A stretch of DNA of 33,895 nt, taken from JBAPRR01 sp049281195. GTDB lineage: Bacteria; Actinomycetota; Acidimicrobiia; Acidimicrobiales; CAVXTF01. A model generated the notes under the pieces. The model was not told the origin of the DNA. It did no database searches and saw only the letters and a list, made by a program, of their open reading frames with translations. Positions within the stretch are counted from its first letter, which is position 1; the number at the start of each line of letters is the position of its first letter. A program made the translations under genes and the position numbers. Below are positions 1 through 6,624 of this stretch, one piece after another. The DNA lies in contig JBAPRR010000451.1 in the NCBI GenBank assembly GCA_049281195.1, forward strand, positions 1-33,895, given 5' to 3'.

Positions 1-512
1 TCAGCCATCGTGCAGTGGACGAGACTGCCGGTGAGCCGCCGGGCACGGCATCCAACTACTTCCGATCGCGCGACGAGATGCTCGACGCGGTGGCTCGCCG
101 CATAGTCGATCTGCACCTCGCCGAGATGAACGCCTCCGCAGACTCCATACAAGAGCAAGACGGCGCCGTCGACCTGTCGCAGATCGCCGCGATGATCGGA
201 TTTTCCTTGTACTCCGCGGCAACTTCGCACCGCACGCGCTTCATCGCCATCTACGAGTTGACCTTGGAGCAGACCCGCAGACCGGCACTGAGGGAGTCGC
301 TGTCGTGCATCGCCCGCACAACTCTGGACGCGACCGTGGCGCATCACCGGATGCTCGGGCTGGACTCCACGCCGGCGCAGGTGAAAGAGCTCATGACCCT
401 CTTCGGCGGAGCACTCTTCGCACTGGTCACCGGACCACCCGAGGAGGTCACGCCGGAGGCGACGAGGATCCTGGCGAGGGCGATGGTCGAAGGCGTTCTT
501 AGAGGAAGATAG
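1..512 (+). CDS. TetR/AcrR-family transcriptional regulator, 5' end cut off by the window
   Basis: The frame is open from base 3 to the TAG at 510-512, so the real start lies outside the window. The first residues visible (HRAVDETAGEPPGTASNYF, then RSRDEML) match the end of a TetR helix-turn-helix: recognition helix, then the aromatic/Phe and the R-x-E/D-ML that open helix 4. The remaining ~150 residues are an all-helical ligand-binding and dimerisation domain with no recognisable ligand signature. A GTG at 15 is in frame but would destroy the DNA-binding domain, so it is not the start. The stop is 4 bases before the next gene, whose AGGAAG ribosome site (503-508) lies inside this gene, so the two are probably co-transcribed. 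By family habit it would repress its own operon, including the oxygenase, Fae homologue and exporter. Family assignment is firm; effector is unknown. Confidence 0.85.
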   Translation, partial: SHRAVDETAGEPPGTASNYFRSRDEMLDAVARRIVDLHLAEMNASADSIQEQDGAVDLSQIAAMIGFSLYSAATSHRTRFIAIYELTLEQTRRPALRESLSCIARTTLDATVAHHRMLGLDSTPAQVKELMTLFGGALFALVTGPPEEVTPEATRILARAMVEGVLRGR

Positions 513-516
513 CGAG

Positions 517-1359
517 ATGGACACAGCCGTAGAAGAGCTGGTCGACTTGGAGCGGTACCCGTTGTTCGATCTGGACGCCGCGTTAGCCGGAGCGGTGATC
601 GAAGACGCGCGCGCCCAGCTGGCGGATGTGGGGTTCGTCGAGCTGGAAGGGTTCGTACACCCGACCGGGGTGGCGCAACTGGTCGCCGACGCAGAACAGC
701 TTGCCGGCCGTGCTCATCACTCGGTCGGCGTCGGGACCGCCTACCTCGAGGTCCCTCCGGCAGATCTGCCGGACGATCATCCTCGCCGGTGGAAGGGGCG
801 CTTCGGTGTTCAGGTGGTGCCCTACGACGTGATCCCGTACGCATCGCCGTTGAGGCGGCTGTACGAATCCGATCAGGTGTTGGACCTCATCGCCAGGATC
901 GTCGGCGAGGAGAGCCTCTACCGCTACGGGGATCCATTCGGCGCCCTCAACCTTTCCGTGATGGGAGACGGCGACGAATTGCAATGGCACTTCGATCAAA
1001 CGGACTTTGTGGTGTCACTCGCGATCCAGTCGGCGGATAGCGGGGGTGACTTCGAAGTTGCGCCGTTCGTACGCGGAGACGCACACCACGCGTACGACGA
1101 CGTCGCATCGATCCTCAACGGAACTGCGAACGGCAACAAGCCAGTGACGACAATCGCGATGAACCCGGGGACACTTCTCGTCTTCATGGGCCGGAACTCG
1201 GTGCACCGGGTGAGCCCGATATCCGGCACCCGGCTACGCCACGTCGGACTGCTGGCGTATGACACGAAAGAAGCGAGCACCGGCAGCGATCTTCTGCGCC
1301 AGAGCCGTTACGGGCGCACAGTCGCATTCGTCGAGCCCCCGATTGAATGGCCGATCTAG
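517..1359 (+). CDS. 2-oxoglutarate/Fe(II)-dependent oxygenase (HalD/BesD/ArpA-like), predicted hydroxylase or demethylase
   Basis: 280 residues starting at ATG 517 after an AGGAAG ribosome site. The double-stranded beta-helix iron site is visible: H158-x-D160 in WHFDQTDF, distal H230 in SVHRVSP, and R240 as the probable 2-oxoglutarate-binding arginine. The segment GGDFEVAPFVR before the distal histidine is typical of the group holding the HalD/BesD amino-acid halogenases and the ArpA-like proteins. Those halogenases replace the iron-ligand carboxylate with Gly; here Asp160 is kept, so hydroxylation or oxidative demethylation is expected, not chlorination. The substrate cannot be read from sequence. 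It sits between a TetR regulator and a Fae homologue 16 bases downstream, which suggests (inference) that its reaction may release formaldehyde. Soluble, no signal peptide seen. Confidence 0.82.
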   Translation: MDTAVEELVDLERYPLFDLDAALAGAVIEDARAQLADVGFVELEGFVHPTGVAQLVADAEQLAGRAHHSVGVGTAYLEVPPADLPDDHPRRWKGRFGVQVVPYDVIPYASPLRRLYESDQVLDLIARIVGEESLYRYGDPFGALNLSVMGDGDELQWHFDQTDFVVSLAIQSADSGGDFEVAPFVRGDAHHAYDDVASILNGTANGNKPVTTIAMNPGTLLVFMGRNSVHRVSPISGTRLRHVGLLAYDTKEASTGSDLLRQSRYGRTVAFVEPPIEWPI

Positions 1360-1375
1360 TCGTGAGCGCAGAGTC

Positions 1376-1897
1376 GTGAGCACAGATCCTGATTTCGTCA
1401 CCCAGATCGGAGAGGCATTCGTGGGAGAGGGGGCCGAGGCCGCCCACCTCAACACCGTCCTCGGACTGCGCGGAGGACCCGTCGAGACGGCATGGGCCAC
1501 CGCTCTCGCCACGCCGAGGCAGGGGCATCAGGCATTTTTGACCGTGGTGCAGCCGGGGATCGCCGCAAAACCACCCACGCTGTTCGTGAACAAGGCACCA
1601 CTCGTAACGGAAAGCCATTCGCAGCTCACCTGGGGCGCCGCCCAAGCGGGAGTGGCCGCCGGAGTGATGGACGCCGTAGCGGAAGGGACAATCGACAGTT
1701 CGTCCGTGGACGAACTACTTCTGATCGCCGCGGTGTGGGTGGCTCCCGACGCAACGGATGCCCTGGCCGTGTACACGAACAATCGTCAGGCCACTCGTCT
1801 GGCCCTGGCCGCAGGATCAAGGCGGCTGCCACTCATCGAAGACGCCATGAGCGCAGCACAGGCGCCTTTCAATCCGTTCTTCATTCCCGGCGAATAA
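1376..1897 (+). CDS. fae: formaldehyde-activating enzyme (Fae) family protein
   Basis: 173 residues from GTG 1376; the open frame extends further upstream but overlaps the oxygenase, and this start gives the usual Fae length (~170). The N-terminal block IGEAFVGEGAEAAHL matches the Fae signature I/V-GEA-L/F-VGDGNEVAHID, with H24 at the position of the catalytic histidine. Later blocks also align: GGPVETAWATALATPRQGH, AKPPTLFVNKAPL, WGAAQAGVAAGVMDAVAEG, and the ending APFNPFF. Fae condenses formaldehyde with tetrahydromethanopterin in methylotrophs and methanogens. The family Asp two residues after the catalytic His is Asn26 here, so cofactor use may differ. No other pterin-dependent C1 gene lies in the window. 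The next gene starts 53 bases downstream behind an inverted repeat. Family membership is strong; activity with H4MPT is not shown by the sequence. Confidence 0.83.
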   Translation: MSTDPDFVTQIGEAFVGEGAEAAHLNTVLGLRGGPVETAWATALATPRQGHQAFLTVVQPGIAAKPPTLFVNKAPLVTESHSQLTWGAAQAGVAAGVMDAVAEGTIDSSSVDELLLIAAVWVAPDATDALAVYTNNRQATRLALAAGSRRLPLIEDAMSAAQAPFNPFFIPGE

Positions 1898-1919
1898 GCC
1901 GAACTGCAGCTTTCCGGCG

Positions 1920-1942
1920 ACCCTACAGCCGGCCAGTAGGGT
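1920..1942. promoter_or_regulatory. 7-base inverted repeat ahead of the ABC ATPase gene
   Basis: ACCCTAC (1920-1926) and GTAGGGT (1936-1942) form perfect arms around a 9-base spacer that itself holds the palindrome GCCGGC. It lies between the Fae stop and the GTG start at 1951, and its right arm contains the only purine-rich stretch (AGGG) that could serve as ribosome site. It could be an operator, perhaps for the TetR protein, or an RNA hairpin that tunes exporter translation. Confidence 0.4.
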
Positions 1943-1950
1943 GGCTGACG

Positions 1951-2928
1951 GTGGCGTCCTCCCCCGTAGCTACACCCTTGGTCAGCCGCGACACCGGCCA
2001 GACTGACGGCCCCCTCGTCGTAGCAACCGACCTCGTAAAGATGTTCGGCGACTTTGTGGCGGTCGATCACATCAACTTCGAGATCGCCAAAGGCGAGTCC
2101 TACGGATTCCTTGGTCCGAACGGAGCCGGGAAGACCTCGACGATGCGGATGATCTCGTGCATGTCCCCTCTTTCGGGGGGAACCCTGCGGGTTCTCGGTA
2201 TGGATCCGGCCACAGACGGTGCGAAGATCCGTGGCCGCATCGGCCTCGTGCCTCAAGAAGACAGCCTGGATCTCGAGCTGACCGTCTTGGACAACCTGAT
2301 GATCTACGGGCGCTACTTCGATCTGCCGCGCAAGCTCATTCGCGAGCGCGCCGAGCGTCTTTTGGACTTTGCACAGCTGACCGAGCGCGCCCACGACAAG
2401 GTCGACCCGTTGTCGGGAGGGATGAAGCGCCGGCTCACCATCGCGCGGTCTCTCATCTCGGACCCTGAGCTTCTGATCCTCGACGAGCCGACAACCGGTC
2501 TCGACCCGCAGGCCCGACACCTTCTGTGGGACAGGCTGTACCGGCTGAAACAACAAGGTGTCACGCTCGTCATCACCACCCACTACATGGACGAGGCCGA
2601 ACAGCTCTGCGACCGTCTCGCGGTCATGGATCACGGGAAGTTCGCCGCGGAAGGGGCGCCGCGCGATCTGATCGACCGCTACGCGACGCGCGAAGTGCTC
2701 GAGGTGCGGTTCGGGCCCGACGAACACGAAAGGCTCGCTCCGATGGTCGAGGGCCTGGCCGACCGCATCGAGGTCCTCCCCGACCGCCTCCTTCTCTACA
2801 CGGAAGACGGCGACAACGCTCTTCGCCATGTGCACGAGCTCGGCCTCCAACCGGTGAGCGCACTCGTCAGGCGCGCCACCCTCGAAGACGTCTTCTTGAA
2901 GCTCACGGGCCGCACGCTCGTCGACTGA
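1951..2928 (+). CDS. ABC transporter ATP-binding protein (DrrA/NodI-type exporter)
   Basis: 325 residues from GTG 1951, chosen because the longer open frame upstream lies over the Fae gene. Walker A GPNGAGKT is at 55-62, the Q-loop is in LVPQED near 100, the signature LSGGM at 154-158, Walker B LLILDEP at 174-180, and the H-loop His at 211. The C-terminal ~80 residues form the extension typical of DrrA/NodI ATPases, ending in RRATLEDVFLKLTGR, which these proteins share. It should energise the two ABC-2 permeases that follow, 12 bases downstream and then by a 4-base overlap. Family members export antibiotics, lipids or oligosaccharides; the cargo here is unknown. All nucleotide-binding motifs are intact. 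Confidence 0.95.
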   Translation: MASSPVATPLVSRDTGQTDGPLVVATDLVKMFGDFVAVDHINFEIAKGESYGFLGPNGAGKTSTMRMISCMSPLSGGTLRVLGMDPATDGAKIRGRIGLVPQEDSLDLELTVLDNLMIYGRYFDLPRKLIRERAERLLDFAQLTERAHDKVDPLSGGMKRRLTIARSLISDPELLILDEPTTGLDPQARHLLWDRLYRLKQQGVTLVITTHYMDEAEQLCDRLAVMDHGKFAAEGAPRDLIDRYATREVLEVRFGPDEHERLAPMVEGLADRIEVLPDRLLLYTEDGDNALRHVHELGLQPVSALVRRATLEDVFLKLTGRTLVD

Positions 2929-2940
2929 TCGCCTACGCAC

Positions 2941-3759
2941 ATGGCAATGGACATGGAGACGCCGGGGCTCATGAAGGCCCGCGGTACCCACACCCCTCCT
3001 TCGTGGCGGGCGCTCGGGTACTGGGCCTATTCCTACAAAAGGACGTGGCGCGGTTCGGTCGCGACGAGCTTCCTAATCCCCATCCTCTACCTCGCGGCGA
3101 TGGGCGTGGGCCTCGGCTCACTGGTGGACAAGCACACGCATGCCGTCGACGGCGTCACCTATCTGCATTTTTTGGCTCCGGGGCTGCTCGCGTCGACCGC
3201 CATGCAGATCGGTGCGAACGAGTCGATGTACCCCATCATGGGTGCGATCAAGTGGATCCGCACCTACTTCGCGATGCTCGCCACTCCGTTGAAGGTGACC
3301 GACGTACTGCTCGGCACCCTTACCTGGATAGCGGTCAGGTTGACGATCGTCGCGTCGATCTACCTGGCGGTCATCGCCCTTTTCGGGGTGCCGCAGTCAC
3401 CGCTCGCGATCCTCGCCCTACCGGCAGCGGTCCTCACCGGGCTGGCATTCGCATGTCCGATCGCAGCTTTCAGCGCGACCTGCACCAACGACACCTGGTT
3501 CTCGAGCATCTACCGCTTCGGGGTGATCCCGCTCTTTTTGTTCTCGGGAACCTTCTTTCCGATCAGTCAGCTACCCGGATGGTTGCAGCCCCTGGCTTAC
3601 GCCACTCCGCTGTACCACGGTGTGGTGCTGTGCCGTTCGCTGGTGCTCGGGCAGGTCAACTGGGCCGTGCTCCCCGTACACGTCGGCTACCTGGTGGCTC
3701 TCGTCATAGTGGGCTATCTGGTCGCACGGAGAACGTTCAGGCGAAGGCTGATCACGTGA
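2941..3759 (+). CDS. ABC-2 type transporter permease (first subunit)
   Basis: 272 residues with the ABC-2 layout: an N-terminal amphipathic stretch (RALGYWAYSYKRTWRGSV), then about six hydrophobic segments, with LFLFSGTFFPISQLPGWLQP near residue 200, the hallmark loop of NodJ/DrrB permeases. A PLYHGVVLCR motif follows. ATG 2941 is 12 bases past the ATPase stop. Its stop overlaps the start of a second, related permease, so the transporter is probably a heterodimeric permease on an ATPase dimer. It acts in the cytoplasmic membrane. No substrate information is visible. Confidence 0.92.
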   Translation: MAMDMETPGLMKARGTHTPPSWRALGYWAYSYKRTWRGSVATSFLIPILYLAAMGVGLGSLVDKHTHAVDGVTYLHFLAPGLLASTAMQIGANESMYPIMGAIKWIRTYFAMLATPLKVTDVLLGTLTWIAVRLTIVASIYLAVIALFGVPQSPLAILALPAAVLTGLAFACPIAAFSATCTNDTWFSSIYRFGVIPLFLFSGTFFPISQLPGWLQPLAYATPLYHGVVLCRSLVLGQVNWAVLPVHVGYLVALVIVGYLVARRTFRRRLIT

Positions 3760-4595
3760 AGGCCCGAGAAACAAGCCTCAGTCCGGGCCTTCATCCCGGA
3801 ATCCTCCTACGGCTCACGCCTCTGGCACTGATCACCCGGCCCCGGGCGCGCCGCCTCGTCGAGCGCAACATCTTGGTCTACAGACGCCAATGGATGATCT
3901 TTTTGTCCGGCTTCTTCGAGCCCTTCTTTTATCTGCTTTCGATCGGCGTGGGGCTGAACAAGCTTGTGGGTGGACTGCACATAGGCACGCAGGTGGTGAA
4001 GTACACCGCATACGTGGCACCGGGGTTGCTCGCGTCTTCTGCGATGAACGGAGCGGTGTTCGACTCGACCTTCAACATCTATTTCAAGCTGAAGATCGCG
4101 CATACCTACGACGCAGTTCTTTCCACACCGCTCGATGTCGGCGACCTGGCGATCGGGGAAGTCACCTGGGCGCTGATGCGCGGCTCGTTCTACTCGGGGA
4201 CCTTCCTGTGCGTCATGGCGATCCTTGGTTATGTGCTCACGCCGTGGGTGATCCTGTGCTACCCGGCCGCGATGCTGATCAGCTTTGCGTTCGCGGGAGC
4301 CGGCATGTCTGCGACGTCTTACATGCGCAGCTGGCAGGACTTCGACATGGTGTCGCTGGCCATCCTGCCGCTGTTTCTGTTTTCGGGGACGTTCTACCCC
4401 TTGACCGTTTACCCCGGATGGCTGCAGCTGGTGGTGCGGATCACGCCTCTGTACCAAGGAGTGGCCCTCATCCGCGGTCTGGACGCCGGTTTCTTCACGT
4501 GGTCACTTCTGGCTCATGCGCTGTATCTACTGGCCATGGGAACCACCGGCATGGCGATCACTTCGCGCAGGCTCGGGAAGCTCCTGCTTCCCTGA
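3756..4595 (+). CDS. ABC-2 type transporter permease (second subunit)
   Basis: 279 residues. The start is GTG 3756, sharing GTGA with the first permease's stop and preceded by GAAGG about 8 bases upstream. The long open frame before it is only a shadow of the upstream genes. The protein has an N-terminal RRQWMIFLSGFFEPFFYLLS entry helix, about six membrane segments, and the same LFLFSGTFYPLTVYPGWLQ hallmark as its partner, followed by TPLYQGVALIRGLDAG. It resembles the first permease in length and layout but differs widely in sequence, consistent with an old duplication. It is the last gene of the cassette; only a decayed minus-strand remnant follows. Confidence 0.92.
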   Translation: MKARETSLSPGLHPGILLRLTPLALITRPRARRLVERNILVYRRQWMIFLSGFFEPFFYLLSIGVGLNKLVGGLHIGTQVVKYTAYVAPGLLASSAMNGAVFDSTFNIYFKLKIAHTYDAVLSTPLDVGDLAIGEVTWALMRGSFYSGTFLCVMAILGYVLTPWVILCYPAAMLISFAFAGAGMSATSYMRSWQDFDMVSLAILPLFLFSGTFYPLTVYPGWLQLVVRITPLYQGVALIRGLDAGFFTWSLLAHALYLLAMGTTGMAITSRRLGKLLLP

Positions 4596-4893
4596 CCGGC
4601 GTGGCTCGCCTTGAACTCTTCCTTTTTTCGACCTCGACGGGAATGCAGTTTGCATTGGCCCAGGCGTCTTGTCGGATGCCCGTTACCTGCCATGAGACTT
4701 CCTGTCCCGCCTTGCCTCCGGCGATGGAGAAGGACCTGTCTTCTACCTTGCGGGATGTGCAGTTCCGGCGCAGGACCACCGATCGCAGTGAGTTGGTAGC
4801 GGAAGTCCCGGTTCAGGGGCCTCGAACCAGTCCGGCAGTTCCACCGTCGCCGGGTCGAGGGGATGGTCCTTTGCAGAGTTGTCTCTAAGCCAT
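4596..4893 (-). pseudogene. decayed gene remnant (LPDWFEALN...VSWQVTGIRQD module) with two frameshifts
   Basis: This 300-base stretch has no intact gene, but three minus-strand frames joined end to end read as one conserved module. Frame A (from about 4893 to 4818) gives VELPDWFEA. After one extra C in a C run (4816-4819) frame B gives LNRDFRYQLTAIGGPAPELH. After one extra C (4752-4754) frame C gives RKVEDRSFSIAGG, then EVSWQVTGIRQD and IPVEVEK. From memory, this order is a recurrent C-terminal module of large bacterial hypothetical or surface proteins, where it is followed by ERG-x-YLHPE; that ending is missing here and the frame runs into the permease 3' end. Its 5' part is also lost, since the fragment begins in frame right after the DinB stop. 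It is therefore a remnant, not a simple sequencing error. Confidence 0.65.
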
Positions 4894-4895
4894 CG

Positions 4896-5405
4896 TTAAT
4901 AGCCGGTTTTCCCGTCGATCCTTTCGCGCAACAAATCGGCGTGGCCGTTGTGCCGCGCGTACTCCTCGATCATGTGCACGATCACCCAGCGCGCCGACAC
5001 CTGGTCGCCGCTCCTACGCGTGGTACCGGCGTCGTCCAGGGAACCGAGACCTGAAACCGTCCGGCGCGACAGGGCGCACTGGTCATGCCAGGTCTGAATA
5101 TCAGCTTCCGGATCTGCCCGGTCGACGCCTTCGAAGTCGGCGTCGGGATCCTCCTCTGTGCAGTAGATGAGAGGTTCGTCCTTTCCCGCCAGGCAGCGCT
5201 GGAACCACGAATGCTCCACCTCCGCCATATGGCGCACCAGACCGATGAGTGACATGACAGACGGAGCAACGGAGCGTTTGCGCAGTTGCTCGGCACTCAA
5301 CCCGGCGCACTTTTTGGCCAGCGTGGCCCGCTGCCATTCGAGCCAGTTCTCCAAGTTCGTGCGTTCATCCGCCAGATAAGGCGGATAGATGCGTTCCCCT
5401 GTCAC
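4896..5405 (-). CDS. DinB-fold DUF664 family protein (mycothiol transferase-like)
   Basis: 169 residues from GTG 5405. This start gives the usual N-terminus of the family (PPYLADERTNLENWLEWQR, then ATLAKKCAGLSAEQLRKR); the longer open frame runs into the divergent promoter region. DUF664 proteins are four-helix DinB-fold enzymes with a histidine metal triad, seen here as VRHMAEVEHSWF and VHMIEEYARHNGHADLL. The DinB superfamily includes thiol-dependent transferases, and in actinobacteria mycothiol is the likely thiol. The substrate is unknown. It is divergent from the deacetylase-like gene and has no convincing Shine-Dalgarno site; TTTTGCACC sits one base before its start. Confidence 0.85.
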   Translation of the reverse strand: MTGERIYPPYLADERTNLENWLEWQRATLAKKCAGLSAEQLRKRSVAPSVMSLIGLVRHMAEVEHSWFQRCLAGKDEPLIYCTEEDPDADFEGVDRADPEADIQTWHDQCALSRRTVSGLGSLDDAGTTRRSGDQVSARWVIVHMIEEYARHNGHADLLRERIDGKTGY

Positions 5406-5406
5406 G

Positions 5407-5513
5407 GGTGCAAAAGCTATGCCACAACAACACGTCTGGAGCAGAGCCGGCCAGGTGCCGGGCAGGGCAGGGAAATTCCCCCGGCCCATACACGAGAGGC
5501 ACGTTTTTGCACC
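5407..5513. promoter_or_regulatory. divergent intergenic region with paired TTTTGCACC motifs
   Basis: The gap between the divergent genes carries GGTGCAAAA at 5407-5415 and its exact complement TTTTGCACC at 5505-5513. Each copy reads TTTTGCACC toward its own gene, 1 base (DinB gene) or 4 bases (deacetylase gene) before the GTG start. A central palindrome GGGAAATTCCC lies at 5470-5480. Neither start has a Shine-Dalgarno site, so the motif may belong to leaderless transcription starts or be a shared regulator site. No clear -35/-10 pair was found. Confidence 0.45.
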
Positions 5514-5517
5514 TACG

Positions 5518-6531
5518 GTGGTAAACGTGCTTGTCCTGGCCGCCAACCCCGAGCTCGACCGGCACAACACCGGGTCCGAACATCCCGAGCAGCCGGCACG
5601 CCTGCGCGCCGCGTTGAGCGGCATCGATGCCGCAGACGTGCGTGATGCGGTGGTCCAGGCACCCCCGCGAAAAGCCACCTCAGAAGAGCTGAATCTCGTT
5701 CACCCTCAGCCTTACCTCGATGCTCTCAGGGTGTTCTGCGAAGCCGGAGGCGGCGCTCTCGACCCCGACACCATCTCCGTCCCCGGCTCGTGGGATACGG
5801 CATTGCTGGCGGCCGGCGGGGGCCTCGCAACCATCGACCTTTTGTCAGACGGAGCGGGCGATTTCGGGTTCGTCGCGGCGCGTCCTCCCGGGCACCATGC
5901 CTCCGCCGACCGGGCCATGGGCTTCTGCCTGCTCAACAACATCGCCGTGTCCGCGGCCCATCTGGCACAGCGCGGCGAGCGGGTGGCGATCATCGACTGG
6001 GACGTCCACCACGGAAACGGGACCCAGGACATCTTCTGGGACGACGATCGGGTCCTTTACGTGTCCACTCACCAGTCCCCGCTGTTCCCCGGTACCGGGG
6101 CGGCGGACCAGACAGGCGGCGAGAATGCCGAGGGGTTGACCGTCAACATCCCCCTTCCTCCCGGAGCAACCGGGGACGTCGTCCGCCGAGCGCTCGAGGT
6201 GGTGGCCGCGCCCGTGGTCCGGCGCTTCGAGCCCACCTGGGTTCTCGTGTCCGCCGGCTTCGACGCGCACCGGGCCGACCCCCTGGCAAACCTGAGACTC
6301 ACCTCGTCGGACTTCGCCGACATCGCTTCCACCGTCTCCCATTTTTCACCCCAGCCCGGCCGGATGATCCTCTTCTTGGAGGGCGGCTACGACCTTGATG
6401 CGCTCCGGATGTCCGTAGGGGCCACTCTCGGTGCACTGCTCGGGAGCCCTTACCGGCCCGAACTCCCGTCGAGCGGCGGTCCAGGCGGGGAGATGATCGA
6501 GATGGCCCGGCGTTTCCACGAAGACGTCTGA
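5518..6531 (+). CDS. histone deacetylase-like amidohydrolase (HDAC/AcuC/AphA superfamily)
   Basis: 337 residues from GTG 5518; GTG 5527 is an equally possible start three codons on, and neither has a ribosome site. The whole deacetylase core is visible: substrate loop near EHPEQPARL (21-29), catalytic G125-H126-H127 in ARPPGHHA, zinc ligands D162 and H164 in IDWDVHHGNGTQ, D249 in SAGFDAHRADP, and catalytic Tyr291 in LEGGYD. The enzyme should be an active zinc hydrolase removing acyl groups from acyl-lysine, acyl-polyamines or similar amides. Bacterial members include acetoin-utilisation AcuC and acetylpolyamine hydrolases, and the sequence does not choose between them. Cytoplasmic. It is transcribed alone, divergent from the DinB gene. 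Confidence 0.92.
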   Translation: MVNVLVLAANPELDRHNTGSEHPEQPARLRAALSGIDAADVRDAVVQAPPRKATSEELNLVHPQPYLDALRVFCEAGGGALDPDTISVPGSWDTALLAAGGGLATIDLLSDGAGDFGFVAARPPGHHASADRAMGFCLLNNIAVSAAHLAQRGERVAIIDWDVHHGNGTQDIFWDDDRVLYVSTHQSPLFPGTGAADQTGGENAEGLTVNIPLPPGATGDVVRRALEVVAAPVVRRFEPTWVLVSAGFDAHRADPLANLRLTSSDFADIASTVSHFSPQPGRMILFLEGGYDLDALRMSVGATLGALLGSPYRPELPSSGGPGGEMIEMARRFHEDV

Positions 6532-6624
6532 GGGCCGATTGAGGGCATTTCGAAGGCTCTCCCAGGCCCCCTAGCTGGCCGAACGTAGCTCAAGGGTCCG
6601 CTTCGCGATGTCGATCACAGAAAC

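Noticed and set aside
1786..2991. 401-residue minus-strand open frame opposite the ABC ATPase
   Set aside because: Its sequence is low in hydrophobic structure and matches no motif, while the opposite strand encodes a complete ABC ATPase; a high-GC antisense shadow.
2526..3755. Long 5' extension of the second permease frame
   Set aside because: It lies over the ATPase and first permease, is Arg/Gly-rich, and the GTG at 3756 overlapping the previous stop gives a normal permease.
3890..4888. 332-residue plus-strand open frame over the second permease and the remnant
   Set aside because: Alternate-frame shadow of the permease with no recognisable domain.
6532..6624. Gap before the GGDEF-EAL gene examined for a c-di-GMP riboswitch
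   Set aside because: None of the conserved riboswitch core or a stable multi-stem fold could be made out.
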